Source: Trichosporon coremiiforme (Eukaryota; Basidiomycota; Tremellomycetes; Trichosporonales; Trichosporonaceae). From it: a DNA stretch of 64,000 nt. Positions 11,026 to 21,769 of this stretch are shown piece by piece. How positions within the stretch are numbered: the stretch's first letter is position 1; every line of letters begins with the position of its first letter. Location: NCBI GenBank assembly GCA_039545355.1, contig BCJJ01000043.1, positions 1 to 64,000 on the forward strand, given 5' to 3'. The notes beneath the pieces were generated by a model. That model saw nothing but the letters and a program-made list of their open reading frames with translations, ran no database searches and had not been told where the DNA came from. The translations under genes were made by a program, and so were the position numbers.

Positions 11026-14000
11026 ATGAGCTACTACGGCCACCCCTTCATCATCCCCTCGTACGCCCAGCAGCAGCAGGGCGTATCGGGCTACGACCTC
11101 GCCGACATCCAGAACGAGGAGCAGACCGCACTCGCCTACCTCGCCTCCGTCCAGCGACGCAGGCAGGCGGCCGAGGCGGCCCAGCAACTGGCACAGAGGG
11201 AGCGCCAGCGTGCCGCTGCCGAGCGTGAGCGTGCAATCCGTATTGCCCAACAGCGCCAGGCGCAGATCGAGGCCGCCGCCCGTCGCGAGAGGGCGGTGCG
11301 CGAGGCGGCCGAGCGTGAGCGTCAACGCGAGCGCGCGATGCAGCAAGCCCTCCAGCAGAAGCGTCAGCAGGAGGTCGCCCGCGCCATCTCCGCCGAGCGC
11401 CACCGACAGGCCATGGCCGCCGCTGCCTACCAGCGCGCGCTGGCTCAGCACCGCGCCCAGGCCCAGGGCCAGCGAGGTCTCGGCCAGCAGACCCAGCAGC
11501 AGCAGCAGCGCCAGCTCCCCGCCTCCCAACTCGGTCGGCAAGAGCAGCAGTCGCAGCAGTACCAGCAGCAGCGCCAGCAGGTCGGCGCCACCTCTGGAGC
11601 CGAGCACCACCCTTCTGCCGCCACCGCCGCGGCCCTCTCCGCCCCCTCTGGCCCCAGCGATGACGACGACGCCGGACTCGAGGGCATCAACTCCCTCCTC
11701 GGCTCCATGTTTGGATTCAACCTCGCCTCTGGCCCCGAGCCCGCCACACCCCAGCCGCCTAAGCGTAAGCCGCAGCAGCAGAAGCCCAGGCAGCAGCAGC
11801 GTGCCCCTCAGCAGACCCAGCAGACCCAGCAGACCGCCACTTCGACTTCGACCCAGCAGGGCGACCAACCCCTCTCCCTCCGCCAGCAGATCCAGCAGGG
11901 CGAGGCGGCCAAGCGCCAGCAGCAGCCACAGTCTCAGTCCATCCAGGGTCAGCAGCAGCAGCGCAACCAAGGCCAGGGCCAGGAGGTCCAGCCCGCGCTC
12001 GCCGTTGAGGGCGAGGATGGCTCGCTCTCCTTCCCTCCGGAGCTGAACGACCTCCTCGCTCAGATGCTCGGTCTCCAGGTCGGCCCCGCCCAGCCCGGAG
12101 AGACGCAGAAGACCAACGCAGGCGAAGTCGTCGGCGACGCCGTCGAGGGCCTCAACGAGCTCCTTGGCCAGTATGGTTTGCAGTTCGTTCCTGATGACGA
12201 GGCCGACTCTGCCCAGCAGCAGGGCCAGCAGGGCCAGCAGCAGCAGACTCAGCAGGATCAGCAGCAAAAGGGCACGGCCTCTGGCCTCCCCGCCCCGAAC
12301 CTGAGCTCGAAGGAGGCTCAGCCCCAGTCTACCCAGCAGCAGACTTCGACCCAGTCCCAGACCCAGACCTCGACACAGCAGCAGCAGCAGACCCGCGGCA
12401 CCCAGCAGACCCAGCAGGGCCACGACCACCTCGACCCGTCCGCCAAGCCCTTCCAGCCCAAGCAACAGAAGCAGAAGAAGGCCGACTCCAAGGCCCCCGT
12501 CACCTCGACCCTCGACAACTACACCAGCCTGCCGCCCTTCCTGCGCGACCTCCTGGGCCAGATGGAGTTCGCGATCGGACAGGACGAGCACCCGTGCAGC
12601 GGCGTCTGCGGCGGCAACTGCGACGGCCACACCTGCGGCGACGAGTGTCCCTGCGATGACGCAGCCATGGAGGAGGCCTACCGCCATGCCCAAGATGAGG
12701 CTGCCGCCGCCCGTCAGCGTGGCGGCACCATCGGCGGACCCGGCGCCGGTGCGGGTGCCGGCTCAGCGTACGGTATCCCCTCTGGCGCGGCTCAGCCCGA
12801 CTCGCGCGAAGCTGCTCAGAACGAGAAGAAGGCCGCCTCGATTGGAGGTGCGGCCGCGCAGGTCGCGCGCCAGTACGACCAGACGGGGCACACCGACGTG
12901 CCCCTCACCGCAGCCGCGAAGCACGTGCACGACACCGACTTCCAAGCCCACGTCCCGACGCAGCAGGAACAGATCCAGCAGGCCGCTAGGTCCGAGGCCA
13001 AGGTCGCCCAGATCGCCGACAGTGCCGCTGCAGCCGCCCGCGAATACAACTCGACGGGCAAGACCAACATCCCCCTGACGCAGGGGGCACAGCACCACCG
13101 CGCCGAGGAGAGGGCGGAGGCTGAGCGCGTGACGAAGGAGGAGAAGCGCGAGTCCGAGTATGCCGCCACGCACCCGCGCGTGCACAACAACCAGCAGCAC
13201 CCTGACGCTGGAAGGCAGCACGAGATGGCCCCCGCCGCGTCTGCTGCGGCTGCGGGTATCGCCTCCGCCGACAACCAGCGCGCCGTGGCGCATGAGCGTG
13301 CCGCCGCTGAACAGGCTGCTCGTGTGGCCCAGCAACACCAGCAGGGCGCCCAGGGCGACGTGCCCCTCACCGCCGCCGCGCAGCAGCAGCGTAACGACCA
13401 GACCGCAGCCCAGCAGGCGGCCCAGGTCGCGCGTGACGAGCGCTCCTCGGGCCACACTAGTGTTCCGCTCTCCGGTGGGGCTCAGATCCAGCAGCAGGAC
13501 GAGCGTGCGGCCAGCCAGGCCGCCCAGGCCGCTCGTGACCTCCACAGGACGGGCCACACCAGTGTTCCGACCACGCACGCTGCCCAAAGGGCCGCCGAGG
13601 AGGAGCGCCTGGCCGCCCTCGAGCGCAAGAAGGCGAAGAAGGACCGCCAGCGGCAGAAGAAGCAGGCCATGCGCCAGCGCGCCGAGCAGGAACGTGCGGC
13701 GCACGGTGCCGCTGCCGGCGGGCTCGATGACCTCAACTCGCCCGAAGCTCAGCAGGCCCTCGCCCAGCTCAAGACCATCGACACCAAGTTCCGCCACTTG
13801 AACTCTGAATTCAAGTTCCCGCACAAGCTCAACTTTGGCCCCAGCAATGCCGACCAGACCCAGCCTCCTTTGCTCTTTGACAGGAACAACACCCCTTACC
13901 ATGCTCAGGCGCACTCGCTCCTGCAGCTCCTGCTCGAGTGCGACGGTGTCCAGTCCGAGGGTAACCGCGCCATTCGGCAGCAGAGGAAGGAGATGGTCCG

Positions 14001-14151
14001 CCGCATTGAGGACGAGCTCCAGATGCTCGAGAATGAGAGGGATAAGCAGTGGAGGACGGTGAAGCAGCGCAGAGAGGAGGGCGAGAGCGACGAGGACAGC
14101 GAAGACAGTGACAGCTCGTGGTGGTACGGCGGCGACTCTAACTCGCGCTAA
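11026..14151 (+). CDS. Glutamine-rich BAG-domain protein with tandem repeats and a cysteine cluster
   Basis: Intronless, 1041 residues. Residues 25-150 form a charged Ala/Gln/Arg coiled-coil-like region (QRERQRAAAERERAIRIAQQ). Residues 150-500 are Gln-rich, encoded mostly by CAG. Residues 522-545 hold a cysteine cluster, HPCSGVCGGNCDGHTCGDEC plus PC. Residues 600-860 carry about five diverged repeats built around TGHTDVPLTAAAKH (others: TGKTNIPLTQGAQ, SGHTSVPLSGGAQ). The C-terminus (about 905-1005) fits a BAG domain: IDTKFRHLNSEFKFPHKLNF, then LLQLLLECDGVQSEGNRAIR, then RKEMVRRIEDELQMLE. BAG domains bind the Hsp70 ATPase domain and promote nucleotide exchange, so this is probably a cytosolic co-chaperone. 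A heat-shock-like element upstream fits that role. The repeats and cysteine cluster are not features I know from BAG proteins. Confidence 0.8.
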   Translation: MSYYGHPFIIPSYAQQQQGVSGYDLADIQNEEQTALAYLASVQRRRQAAEAAQQLAQRERQRAAAERERAIRIAQQRQAQIEAAARRERAVREAAERERQRERAMQQALQQKRQQEVARAISAERHRQAMAAAAYQRALAQHRAQAQGQRGLGQQTQQQQQRQLPASQLGRQEQQSQQYQQQRQQVGATSGAEHHPSAATAAALSAPSGPSDDDDAGLEGINSLLGSMFGFNLASGPEPATPQPPKRKPQQQKPRQQQRAPQQTQQTQQTATSTSTQQGDQPLSLRQQIQQGEAAKRQQQPQSQSIQGQQQQRNQGQGQEVQPALAVEGEDGSLSFPPELNDLLAQMLGLQVGPAQPGETQKTNAGEVVGDAVEGLNELLGQYGLQFVPDDEADSAQQQGQQGQQQQTQQDQQQKGTASGLPAPNLSSKEAQPQSTQQQTSTQSQTQTSTQQQQQTRGTQQTQQGHDHLDPSAKPFQPKQQKQKKADSKAPVTSTLDNYTSLPPFLRDLLGQMEFAIGQDEHPCSGVCGGNCDGHTCGDECPCDDAAMEEAYRHAQDEAAAARQRGGTIGGPGAGAGAGSAYGIPSGAAQPDSREAAQNEKKAASIGGAAAQVARQYDQTGHTDVPLTAAAKHVHDTDFQAHVPTQQEQIQQAARSEAKVAQIADSAAAAAREYNSTGKTNIPLTQGAQHHRAEERAEAERVTKEEKRESEYAATHPRVHNNQQHPDAGRQHEMAPAASAAAAGIASADNQRAVAHERAAAEQAARVAQQHQQGAQGDVPLTAAAQQQRNDQTAAQQAAQVARDERSSGHTSVPLSGGAQIQQQDERAASQAAQAARDLHRTGHTSVPTTHAAQRAAEEERLAALERKKAKKDRQRQKKQAMRQRAEQERAAHGAAAGGLDDLNSPEAQQALAQLKTIDTKFRHLNSEFKFPHKLNFGPSNADQTQPPLLFDRNNTPYHAQAHSLLQLLLECDGVQSEGNRAIRQQRKEMVRRIEDELQMLENERDKQWRTVKQRREEGESDEDSEDSDSSWWYGGDSNSR

Positions 14152-14302
14152 AGCGTAGTAGTATTAAAAAGGAAAAGATCGAACGTAGTCACATAGAAAT
14201 CGTAGTCACAAGAAGAACAAGGGATATATGAAGTATTCTGTACCGATCCGAGTTGAACAGTGGTGTTGAGCAGCGGTGGAGCACTGACTGAAGAAAGCCA
14301 AC

Positions 14303-15238
14303 TCAGCGGCCAGACTTGCCAGACTTGGCACACGCAACACGGGGCATGGCAGCGCTCGACATCCTCAACTTGCGCCCGCCAGCCCCCACCCCCTCCTCAT
14401 AACTGATATGCTTCTCCTCACTGACCTCCCTCCCCTTTCCACCTCGCGCTTCAATCCCCGCCTCGACGCGGAGCGCCACACTCTCGAACTCGCTGACCTT
14501 GCCCACATCGGGACACTCGACCTTGACCTTCTTCCTGATCTCCCTCCGGAGCCCAAACATGAACCACAGCGCCATCAGTTCCCTCTGTCCGGACCTTGTG
14601 CCATAGTGCCTCTCCAGGCTATCAAGATGCTCGCGGGCGTACTTCTTCCTGACCTTGCTGAACCTGGCACTGTAGTCCAGGACACTCTCCCCGTCCTGCT
14701 GGCGACAATTCAGAAACTCAATGGCGAGGCGGCGAGAAGAGTCCGAAGATGGGATACGGACCCCAGTGTCAAAGTGATAGGCCAGTTGGGAGAGGAATGT
14801 GTCGACACTCTTCATGTAGACGAGAGACCGATGGTAGCCGTACCAAGCCCGAGGACGGGAGCGGAGCGACTTGGCGACGTGCTCGATCTTGTCCTCCTCT
14901 GCTAGGAAGAAAGAGGGTTAGGACGCAAGGAGGGCGCGGATTTGCTGGATCCAGGGCTGGAGGGGCTGCGTGCCGTCGAAGGAGCGGAGAGTGGGCGGAG
15001 TTGACACGGAAGTGTCGAGATGGGGGAGGCGGGTGAAGGCCGTGAAGATTGGTTTGCAGTTAGGAGGCGACATCCCGCTTGCTTTGCCGGGGAGAGAGAG
15101 TACTGGGACAGGACTTATGTAGGGCGGCTTAAGGGAGACAATGTCGAGTCGAGCGCAGTACGGGGGTGTAGCTGAAGCGCATGTGCTGCATAGCTTCAGC
15201 GTAAGTGTGTGCATCGATGGTTGCTCGCTATTGTCCAT
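14303..15238 (-). pseudogene. Decayed retrotransposon gag relic
   Basis: Reading from MDNSEQPSMHT at 15238, the frame stays open to 14303 apart from one in-frame TAA at 14920-14918. The protein has a Ty3-type gag pattern: LRSFDGTQPLQPWIQQIRAL, then (after the stop) EDKIEHVAKSLRSRPRAWY, MKSVDTFLSQLAYHF and ESVLDYSARFSKVRK. It ends CAKSGKSGR, which resembles a mutated CCHC zinc knuckle (CxxCGKxGH). No protease, reverse transcriptase or integrase follows, and no LTRs were seen. The sequence after the stop (CTAACCCTCTTTCTTCCTAG) resembles an intron 3' end, but no in-phase donor exists. A domesticated gag gene with an unusual splice is possible but less likely. Confidence 0.6.
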
Positions 15239-15696
15239 GTTGACGAATGTAAGAAAGGCGCTTACGGCCCCCAGTCTCAAGAGACTTTGTTGCCGAGATA
15301 TCGGTGAATTTGCGCAAGCGCCAGTGGTCTATGACATCTGTCCTGTTCTCGAAGCTTAGTGTCGACAAATAGACATGGAGTATGCCTTGGACAGCTGCAT
15401 GTGAGGTGAGAGTGACTTGCAGAGACGTGCAGATGCTGACGCGGCCGCGGCGATCGCTGGCAGGCTGCGGACGACAATCACATCGCAGCAAGTGTGTCAT
15501 CGCCTCCAACCTTCATCGCTGAAGCCAGGACGATTGACATCCATCGGGCATGGAACGCGCAGGGCAGACGGCTATGCACAGAGCCTGCGTGTCGAGAAAC
15601 TGGCCCCTCCGAAAGCGTTCAGGCAGAGGACGAGAGTGTTCATTTCGTCGGTGCGACTGGAGTCAGCCGTAACACAGAAAGCTCAAGAACAGCATA

Positions 15697-15875
15697 CTAG
15701 ACCTTGTAGGCCATTGAGGCAAGCAGGCTGCAGGCGCCGACGGCCAGGACGATGAGGCGCACCTCGAAAGGTTGGGATATGGGTCAACAATGCGGGTTGG
15801 TATCAGCGCGGACACGACTATTGCTAGCCCTCTCATGAGGCTCTCGAACCATGTGGGGTCGGGAATCTCGGACAT
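15697..15875 (-). CDS. Possible 41-residue single-span membrane protein
   Basis: Proposed exons are 15875-15816 and 15762-15697, joined in phase 0 by a 53-nt intron (GTGTCC donor, weak; GAG acceptor). The product starts MSEIPDPTWFESLMRGLAIV and continues VRLIVLAVGACSLLASMAYK plus V. The second exon is one clean hydrophobic helix followed by a short basic tail and stop, the pattern of tail-anchored micro-proteins such as small subunits of mitochondrial or ER complexes. I cannot name the family. The unspliced frame also encodes a protein, of 70 residues with a much less sensible composition. The gene is too small for normal prediction and remains tentative. Confidence 0.35.
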
Positions 15876-16059
15876 CGTGTGAGGCCTCAGTCGAGTGTTG
15901 ATGGCGGAGAATGAAGTGACGAGAGAAGAGGAAGAGCGGGGTGAGAGGTGCGTTTGCCGGAGTGTTTGACTGCGGGATGCGCCCTCCGCGGTTTGCCTCA
16001 CCTGGTCACCACGTTAGTCACAAGTGGCCATCTTCAGAGATCTCAGGCCGCTCATATGA

Positions 16060-16542
16060 TCAAGCAAGATACCTACATGCATAATATTTGTCTACATACT
16101 CATGTTCAAGTGCTTCGCACGCACTACTGAGCAGCAGGAGTCGGCTCGTGAGCATAGAACCAATTGGCGACCGGGTTGGCAGCCTCAGTCGCGTTCTATC
16201 CAGGCATGCGCCGAAGGGAGCCACGACAGCTTCGATAACGCCGGCGACGGGCTCCACGCCAGCGAGGATGTGCTGAACTTCATCTCCGATAGGCTTAAAG
16301 GGGGAAGTGAGAAGTCGAAGCAATTCAATGGGGGGTTTGACAACGCCGACTGTGTGCCGCAGAGTCGGCACAACGGGATCGAGCACGTCCACCATCGAGA
16401 AGAGTGCTTCCGAGACTGTGACAAGCGTGTGTCGCGATGTTGTAGGCATGCGAGCGCTGAGGTTGGAGGTAATGGGAGCCGAAAGAGTTGCAAGGGAAAA
16501 GGACGAAACCGGATAGGACGCCACCATCATAAGGCTAACCAT
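16060..16542 (-). CDS. Doubtful small hypothetical protein
   Basis: An open frame of 160 residues with a hydrophobic N-terminus (MVSLMMVASYPVSSFSLATL) that could be a secretion signal. It has an amphipathic middle (VVKPPIELLRLLTSPFKPIG, then HILAGVEPVAGVIEAVVAPF) and a poor-looking last 40 residues, which suggests a missed intron near 16190 or a non-coding frame. It lies 145 bp downstream of the UNC-93-like gene on the same strand. There is no domain, and it could be non-coding. Confidence 0.25.
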   Translation of the reverse strand: MVSLMMVASYPVSSFSLATLSAPITSNLSARMPTTSRHTLVTVSEALFSMVDVLDPVVPTLRHTVGVVKPPIELLRLLTSPFKPIGDEVQHILAGVEPVAGVIEAVVAPFGACLDRTRLRLPTRSPIGSMLTSRLLLLSSACEALEHEYVDKYYACRYLA

Positions 16543-16686
16543 GGCACACCAGCAAGACCTTAGAGATACGACCAGAGGCGACTATTGGCGCGCAGCTAGC
16601 TCAGTGATTCTGATTCGGTGTCTTTCCCTCTCCTCGTCCTTGCGCCAACGCGACTAGCCGCAGCTAGCGCAGCGCCTCTCTTTCGT

Positions 16687-18213
16687 CTACTTGACTTCGT
16701 CCGCAAGCATCGGCGCAGCTGCGGGCTCCGCAGGCGCGTCGTCCAGCTTGACACTGTTGATGTCCTCCACGCGCACGGGCTGCTCCTCGACGTAGTTCGA
16801 GTCCTTGATGCGCAGGATAACGGGCAAGCTCATCGGCAGGGAGAACAGGATGAGCATCCACGAGACAATGAGCTCCGTCAGATACGGCGTGGCGACAGCC
16901 TCCATACCGTACGAAACAGCGGCCCCGGCGGACTGGATGCTCTTGTAGAAGCCGCTGAGACGGGCGAGGCGGAACGAGTCATTCGTCATGGACGACATAA
17001 TGTAGTATGCCAGGCCCTGGAAGCAGGCGTCGACGATGGTGAGACCGAGCAGAAGCAGGAGTGGGCCGGAGGCACGACCGTTCGACCAGTCCATGTTCAG
17101 ATGCGGCTCCGTCCGCTTGAACTGCACTTGCCAAGCCACTGCGCCGCTCCACACGCCCAGCTCGAGGATGAGGGTGAGTGTCCACGCCACAAGCGCTCTG
17201 GCGCGGCGCGTGCCCGGTGCGCGGTCGAGGATGGTGCCGATCAGAACTGCGCCAGTCATGGCGCCGAGCTGCGTGATGAGCGAAGCAAGAGCTCGCGTGC
17301 GCGCGTTGAACATGAACGCAATGATAGAGCCCTGGTACGCGTAGTAGTAGTTTGAGGTGAAGAACATGGGGAACAGGAAGAGCATGCGCCAGTCCTTGAA
17401 GAGGGCGAGGAAGTGGCGAATCTCCTGGCGGACAGAGATTGAAGCTTGGATCTCCACCACGGTCTTGTCACCACGCACAACGAGGTTGGGAGGCAGGATG
17501 AGCCACGCGATGCCGATGCCACAGCACATGACGACGATGAAGGCAACGAACACGGGCGTTGAGACGGTTGCATGTGTAGAACGAGCTTCGATGCCGAGGG
17601 CGATACACGCTCCGACCACTCCTCCCATGGAGAAGATGACCCAGAACAGTGAGAATGACCGGCCCTTGTCTTTCTGCAGGTCAGTTGCACGTCTTGCCGC
17701 AGGCAAACTCACCTCCATGGGATAAGCCATCATGATGGCGCCCTGCGCCGACCACAGCATGGCGGCTGTGAAGCCGAGGTATGCTCCTGCCACAATGACG
17801 AACGGGCTGGTCTCATTCCGTTCCTTGTACGCAAGGTAAGAACCCACTTGGAGCGCATACCCGGTGGCACCGATGGAAAGCGTCAGGCGAGGTCCGAGAA
17901 TGTTGTTGATAGACCCAGAAACGAGACCTGCCTGTCAGTTCCAGATACGAAGCTAGTAACTCACCGCTAACAGCGAACATGGCATACAAAACGGCGTTCG
18001 CAATGTTGGTGAGGTGAATGTTGTTCAGACCACCCGCTCCAAGATTGGTCATGGACAGGAACATGCCCACCGAGCAAAAGCACACGAGCCCCACGAGAAC
18101 GACCTGGGTCCATGGCGAATTGTCTAAAGGTCAGCTCTACAAAGCAAAGGTAGCTTACATCGCAGCTTGCCTATTCTGAGATGAGCCAGACGCTCTCCGA
18201 CCTTGTTCGTCAT
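16687..18213 (-). CDS. UNC-93-like major facilitator membrane protein
   Basis: Four exons: 18213-18159, 18123-17965, 17927-17713 and 17673-16687, giving 471 residues with consistent phases. About 11-12 hydrophobic spans are visible, for example WTQVVLVGLVCFCSVGMFLS, YAMFAVSGLVSGSINNILGP and FVAFIVVMCCGIGIAWLILP. The segment WSAQGAIMMAYPMEKDKGRS followed by FSLFWVIFSMGG matches the WTAQGA..YP.E..KGR..S.FW signature of UNC-93-like proteins, a branch of the MFS superfamily whose fungal members have no known substrate. The N-terminus is short and cytosolic (MTNKVGERLAHLRIGKLR) and the C-terminus is charged. It probably sits in the plasma or an internal membrane. An AT-rich ATATATTT motif lies about 60 bp upstream of the start. 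Confidence 0.88.
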
Positions 18214-18953
18214 GGTGAGCGGCGTGGACTCGATGGGAGAGAGATATGAACCGGTTGTTCTGTGGTGGACATATATTTGGGCCATCTCGGCGTAAGCGCC
18301 GCTTTTTGCGAGCGGGTGACCGATGGATTAAGGCACCCGAACCGACACGCTCGCGATCTCGCGATTCGACGCTACATATCTGGACATCGTAAGGAAATTG
18401 CCCGATGCCGGTACGGCCCCATGGAGCTTCTTTTGTTGAAGATGACGGTGCATGACGATGGAGTTGATGCTGACGGAGAATGTGAACTCATGAGGACGAA
18501 GTAGGAGAAGGACAGAGGGAGCATAGCTGGGATCGTTGACGAGGTGTGTTCGTTTGATGAATGTACCTGAAGAGCACGGAAGCAACTGCCCGGCCGTTCT
18601 GACGGCGATTGCCGACGAGAAGACCATCTGCAAGGTCGTCTTCACTCCTCACCAGCTCTGTCATCTCTCACCTCATCTGCCGTCATGAAGTCGTCGCTCC
18701 TCACTCCTAGCCATCAAACCCAGCAGCTGTGTTCTTCCCTCACTCCCCTGACGCTTCCCCTAGCCTGAGATATCCCTATCCAAGCTCGCGATTCGACATC
18801 TCGTAATGCTCTGAAACTCGTACCAGTCTTCCTCGTCAACAAGCCGCGCTCATATCCCACCGTCTGGCACAGCGTTATGTGCACAGTGAGTTGGGCCGTG
18901 TACTACAAAGGTACATGATGCATGGAGAATTGCTACAGGTGCCTACAGGAAGG
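18214..18953. other. Intergenic, 740 bp
   Basis: Upstream of the UNC-93-like gene and downstream of the next minus-strand gene. A TATA-like ATATATTT sits near 18270-18278. No gene is seen. Confidence 0.45.
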
Positions 18954-21666
18954 CTATTGTACATTGCAGTCCTCCGTCGTATGGTCATCGGGTCGGGGAA
19001 GGACAGGGACTGTGTGGTGGTTATGATACATTGCTGTGGGCTTTCGGGGTCTCAGTGGATCTAGAGGTGGTACGGAAGCGGAAGAGGAAGCGGAATACTG
19101 TGGGGGAGGGCTGGCTGGAAGGATAGGGTGTGAGGGAGCATGATGCCGGACATCCATGTCGGGCATATACCCAGGGGGCGCGCTCCGTAGAGAGGACCGA
19201 CTGTCAGAAGCATAGCGAGTGGATGAGATGGATGGCGAAGGAACAGGAAGCTGACTTTCAGGAGGGTCATCGATCATAGGAGTAGGCGGAGTCGTGGCTC
19301 GGCGTGAGTTTTGCCTGTCCACCCCCGAAGCCACCGAGACTGAATCGCTCGGGGCGATTGAACTCGAGAACGACGATCGATGCCCAGATGGGCGGCGTGG
19401 GTCTCTGGGACCACCAGGGCGATTGAGACGCACTGTGCCGTGCCGCTGCAATGGCGATGACCGAAACGGTCCGTCCTCCAGGTCAACCGCTTCAGGATCA
19501 TCAACGGTGTATCGGCGGTAGCTGTCGATGGAGGTCCGCTGGGTCGGGCTGTTCATCTCGACCTGAGTGGCAGCTCTACTGCTGGACGGTGTGCCATGAC
19601 TGTGGTCATTTTGCACATTCTCCCCGGTGTTGTGAAGAAGGTGAGCGAGGAGAAGGCAAGCGAGGGTGGCCTTGTCTGAGGCTGTTCGATGGAAGGGTGG
19701 TTGTGACTCGCTGGAGCTCGAAGGCGGTACAGGGTGCTCAAACGAAACCTGACGGACGCGGTCATCGTACGGTCGTTGGGTCTCGGTATCGCTTGCTTGG
19801 GTTTGGAACGACTGCCGACTGTTTGTCGGATGCAGCTCACTGTCCGGCACAGGCGGGATGAGGGAGTCTTGACGTCTGTGACTCATTCGAGAGCCGTAGG
19901 ACTCTCGACCGGGCATGGCGCGAGGTGGGATCGCTTCTTGCCAGGGAGGCACTCCAGCGTCGAATGACTGCCGGCTGACCACGGGGCTCAAAGCCGCGTC
20001 GGGGTAGCTATTCTGCCGCGTGGAGGTCGTGTCACCGGGTGATTGTCTTTGAGACATGCCTGCTGCCTCCCCCAAGGACTTGCGACAGTAAGCCTCCTCA
20101 AAGTTCCGGCGCTCCTCGATGCTCTTCTTCTCCTGCCACCGAAGCTCTTCCAGATGTCGCTCCCACGCTTCCTGCTCCACTCGCCTCAGTTCCCTGCGAA
20201 GGTCTTCGTCACGATCGGTGTTTGACAACGCGCGAGGCTTAGGATGGTGGAGATCCTGGCTTCGCAAACGAGCCTTTTCATCCAAAGCCCGGGATTCAGC
20301 TTGTCTGATCTCGGCTTCTGCCACATCCAGCGGGGTCCTCCGCTCGAAAGTCTCAGGTAACGATGATACCGACGGCCGCGGGGGTGGGTCGGGAGGACGA
20401 CGTTGCCGAGCAGAATCGGTGGCCCGTGCAGGTTCTGCAACCCCTGAGTCGATCGATTGCTGTCTCGGCGGTACGTTCCTCACGGCCAGGTTCTCTCGGC
20501 TGTTACTAACCCTTGGTTGCAATGACCCCTTCCCGTATCTCGCGGCCCAGTAATCGTCGACCACAGCCTTCACTGACGGGTGCATACCGTATTTCTCATG
20601 TCAGCCAAAGTCTCCGCGATCACCTACCCTCTGACCGAGTCGATACCAAGAGAAAGAGGATGCGTGGTAACCGCTTGCCGCGAGATGAGGATCCTCCACC
20701 AGTGATAAGAACTGCCCCGCTGGTGACTGGCCGTAGTACTTCAAGATAGCCTAGCGTCAGATTCGTCCACTTCCAGTGACTCACTCGCTCAAGCAACGTC
20801 TGCTGCGCACTGCTCAATGTTTCGACAGGCAGGAGAGTGGCGGACAAGGCACCGACAGTGATCGACAGCCGCGTATTCCCGTACACAACCGGCAGCTGCG
20901 ACTCGTACGTGCTCCGTTCGAACGGATGCTGGGACAGGGCCCCAGCCCAGCCTGAAATGCACGCGCTCGACTAGAATAAGCTATAGCCCCTATTCGAAAA
21001 CTCACATGTTGAACGGGAAGGGAAACGTACCTGCGGCTGGCGCGGCCAGCACTGACGACAGTCACGTACATTTCGCGGTTCTTATCGGCCGCGGCGTACT
21101 GCTCCTTCTTCCAGATCTTCCACCACAGAAACATGCCGGCAATGGAGTGTGCCGAGAATAGAGAGGAGGCATTGAACTTCTCCTCGCTGGACAACAGGAT
21201 GACTCGTGGATCGAGTCCAGCACCCTCGATGCGGCGCCAGAGCGCACCGCCGACCGTGAACAGCCCCATCTTGGTGTTCTTCACGAGTTCGATACGCTTT
21301 CGGCTGCTAGTGGCTGGTCCGACTGGAAAGCAGAAGCGCACGCCCTGTTCAGTGACGAAAGTCGCGACCACGGAAGTGTACGTGAGTAGATCATGTAAGG
21401 AGAGTCCGAGGTCAGTCACGTCGGCGACGCATTCAGCACCGAATGCGTCGAAGTCGGCGACATCGATCGGCGTCTGCGATCAGCCGCTGCATCGGCAAGC
21501 TCCAAACACACTGCATCCGAGAATACAGGGCTATGGCTGGGAAGGTACTCACGCTAAGATGGTAGAAGTCCTCGTCGAGGGCAATGTAGGCTGGCTTGGG
21601 GCGCTCGCGCTCGCAGATTGCACAGTCGCACGAGTCTCCGTGCTTTTTCCTGCGCAGCCCCATCAT
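18954..21666 (-). CDS. Large conserved-looking protein of unknown function
   Basis: Five exons: 21666-21553, 21473-21006, 20970-20785, 20750-20628 and 20594-18954, all phase 0, giving 843 residues. I start at MMGLRRKKHG because no in-frame ATG lies upstream and a TATA box sits about 100 bp before it. The N-terminus has a small Cys motif (DSCDCAICER). Residues 39-300 look globular (PIDVADFDAFGAECVADVTD, FVTEQGVRFCFPVG, TRLSITVGALSATLLPVETL, YYGQSPAGQFLSLVED, KAVVDDYWAARYGKG). The last 500 residues are Ser/Pro/Arg-rich with a charged coiled-coil stretch (RRELRRVEQEAWERHLEELR). I do not recognise the family. The use of five small introns and good splice sites makes it a real gene. Confidence 0.75.
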
Positions 21667-21761
21667 GAAAGTGTGCGGAGAGGGCGTAATGATCGTCAAG
21701 GTGAACTTGGATAACAACAGGTCGAAAAGTGTGACCGGTCGCGGGTAGCTCGAGTCTGCAG

Positions 21762-21769
21762 CTTATAAA
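21762..21769 (-). promoter_or_regulatory. TATA box of the 18954-21666 gene
   Basis: TTTATAAG on the minus strand, about 100 bp upstream of the chosen ATG. It supports the start at 21666 rather than any upstream exon. Confidence 0.5.

Noticed and set aside
10978..12693. 571-codon minus-strand frame, very Leu-rich
   Set aside because: It is the antisense of the CAG-rich BAG gene, so Leu runs are the complement of Gln codons.
12763..13914. 383-codon minus-strand frame over the BAG gene
   Set aside because: Antisense shadow of the Ala/Gln-rich repeats.
14895..14925. Intron-like CTAAC...TAG stretch at the gag stop codon
   Set aside because: The only nearby GT would give a 23-nt intron and a frameshift, so a simple stop codon is the better reading.
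16618..17355. 245-codon plus-strand frame rich in Arg, Asp and Glu
   Set aside because: Shadow of the UNC-93-like gene on the other strand.
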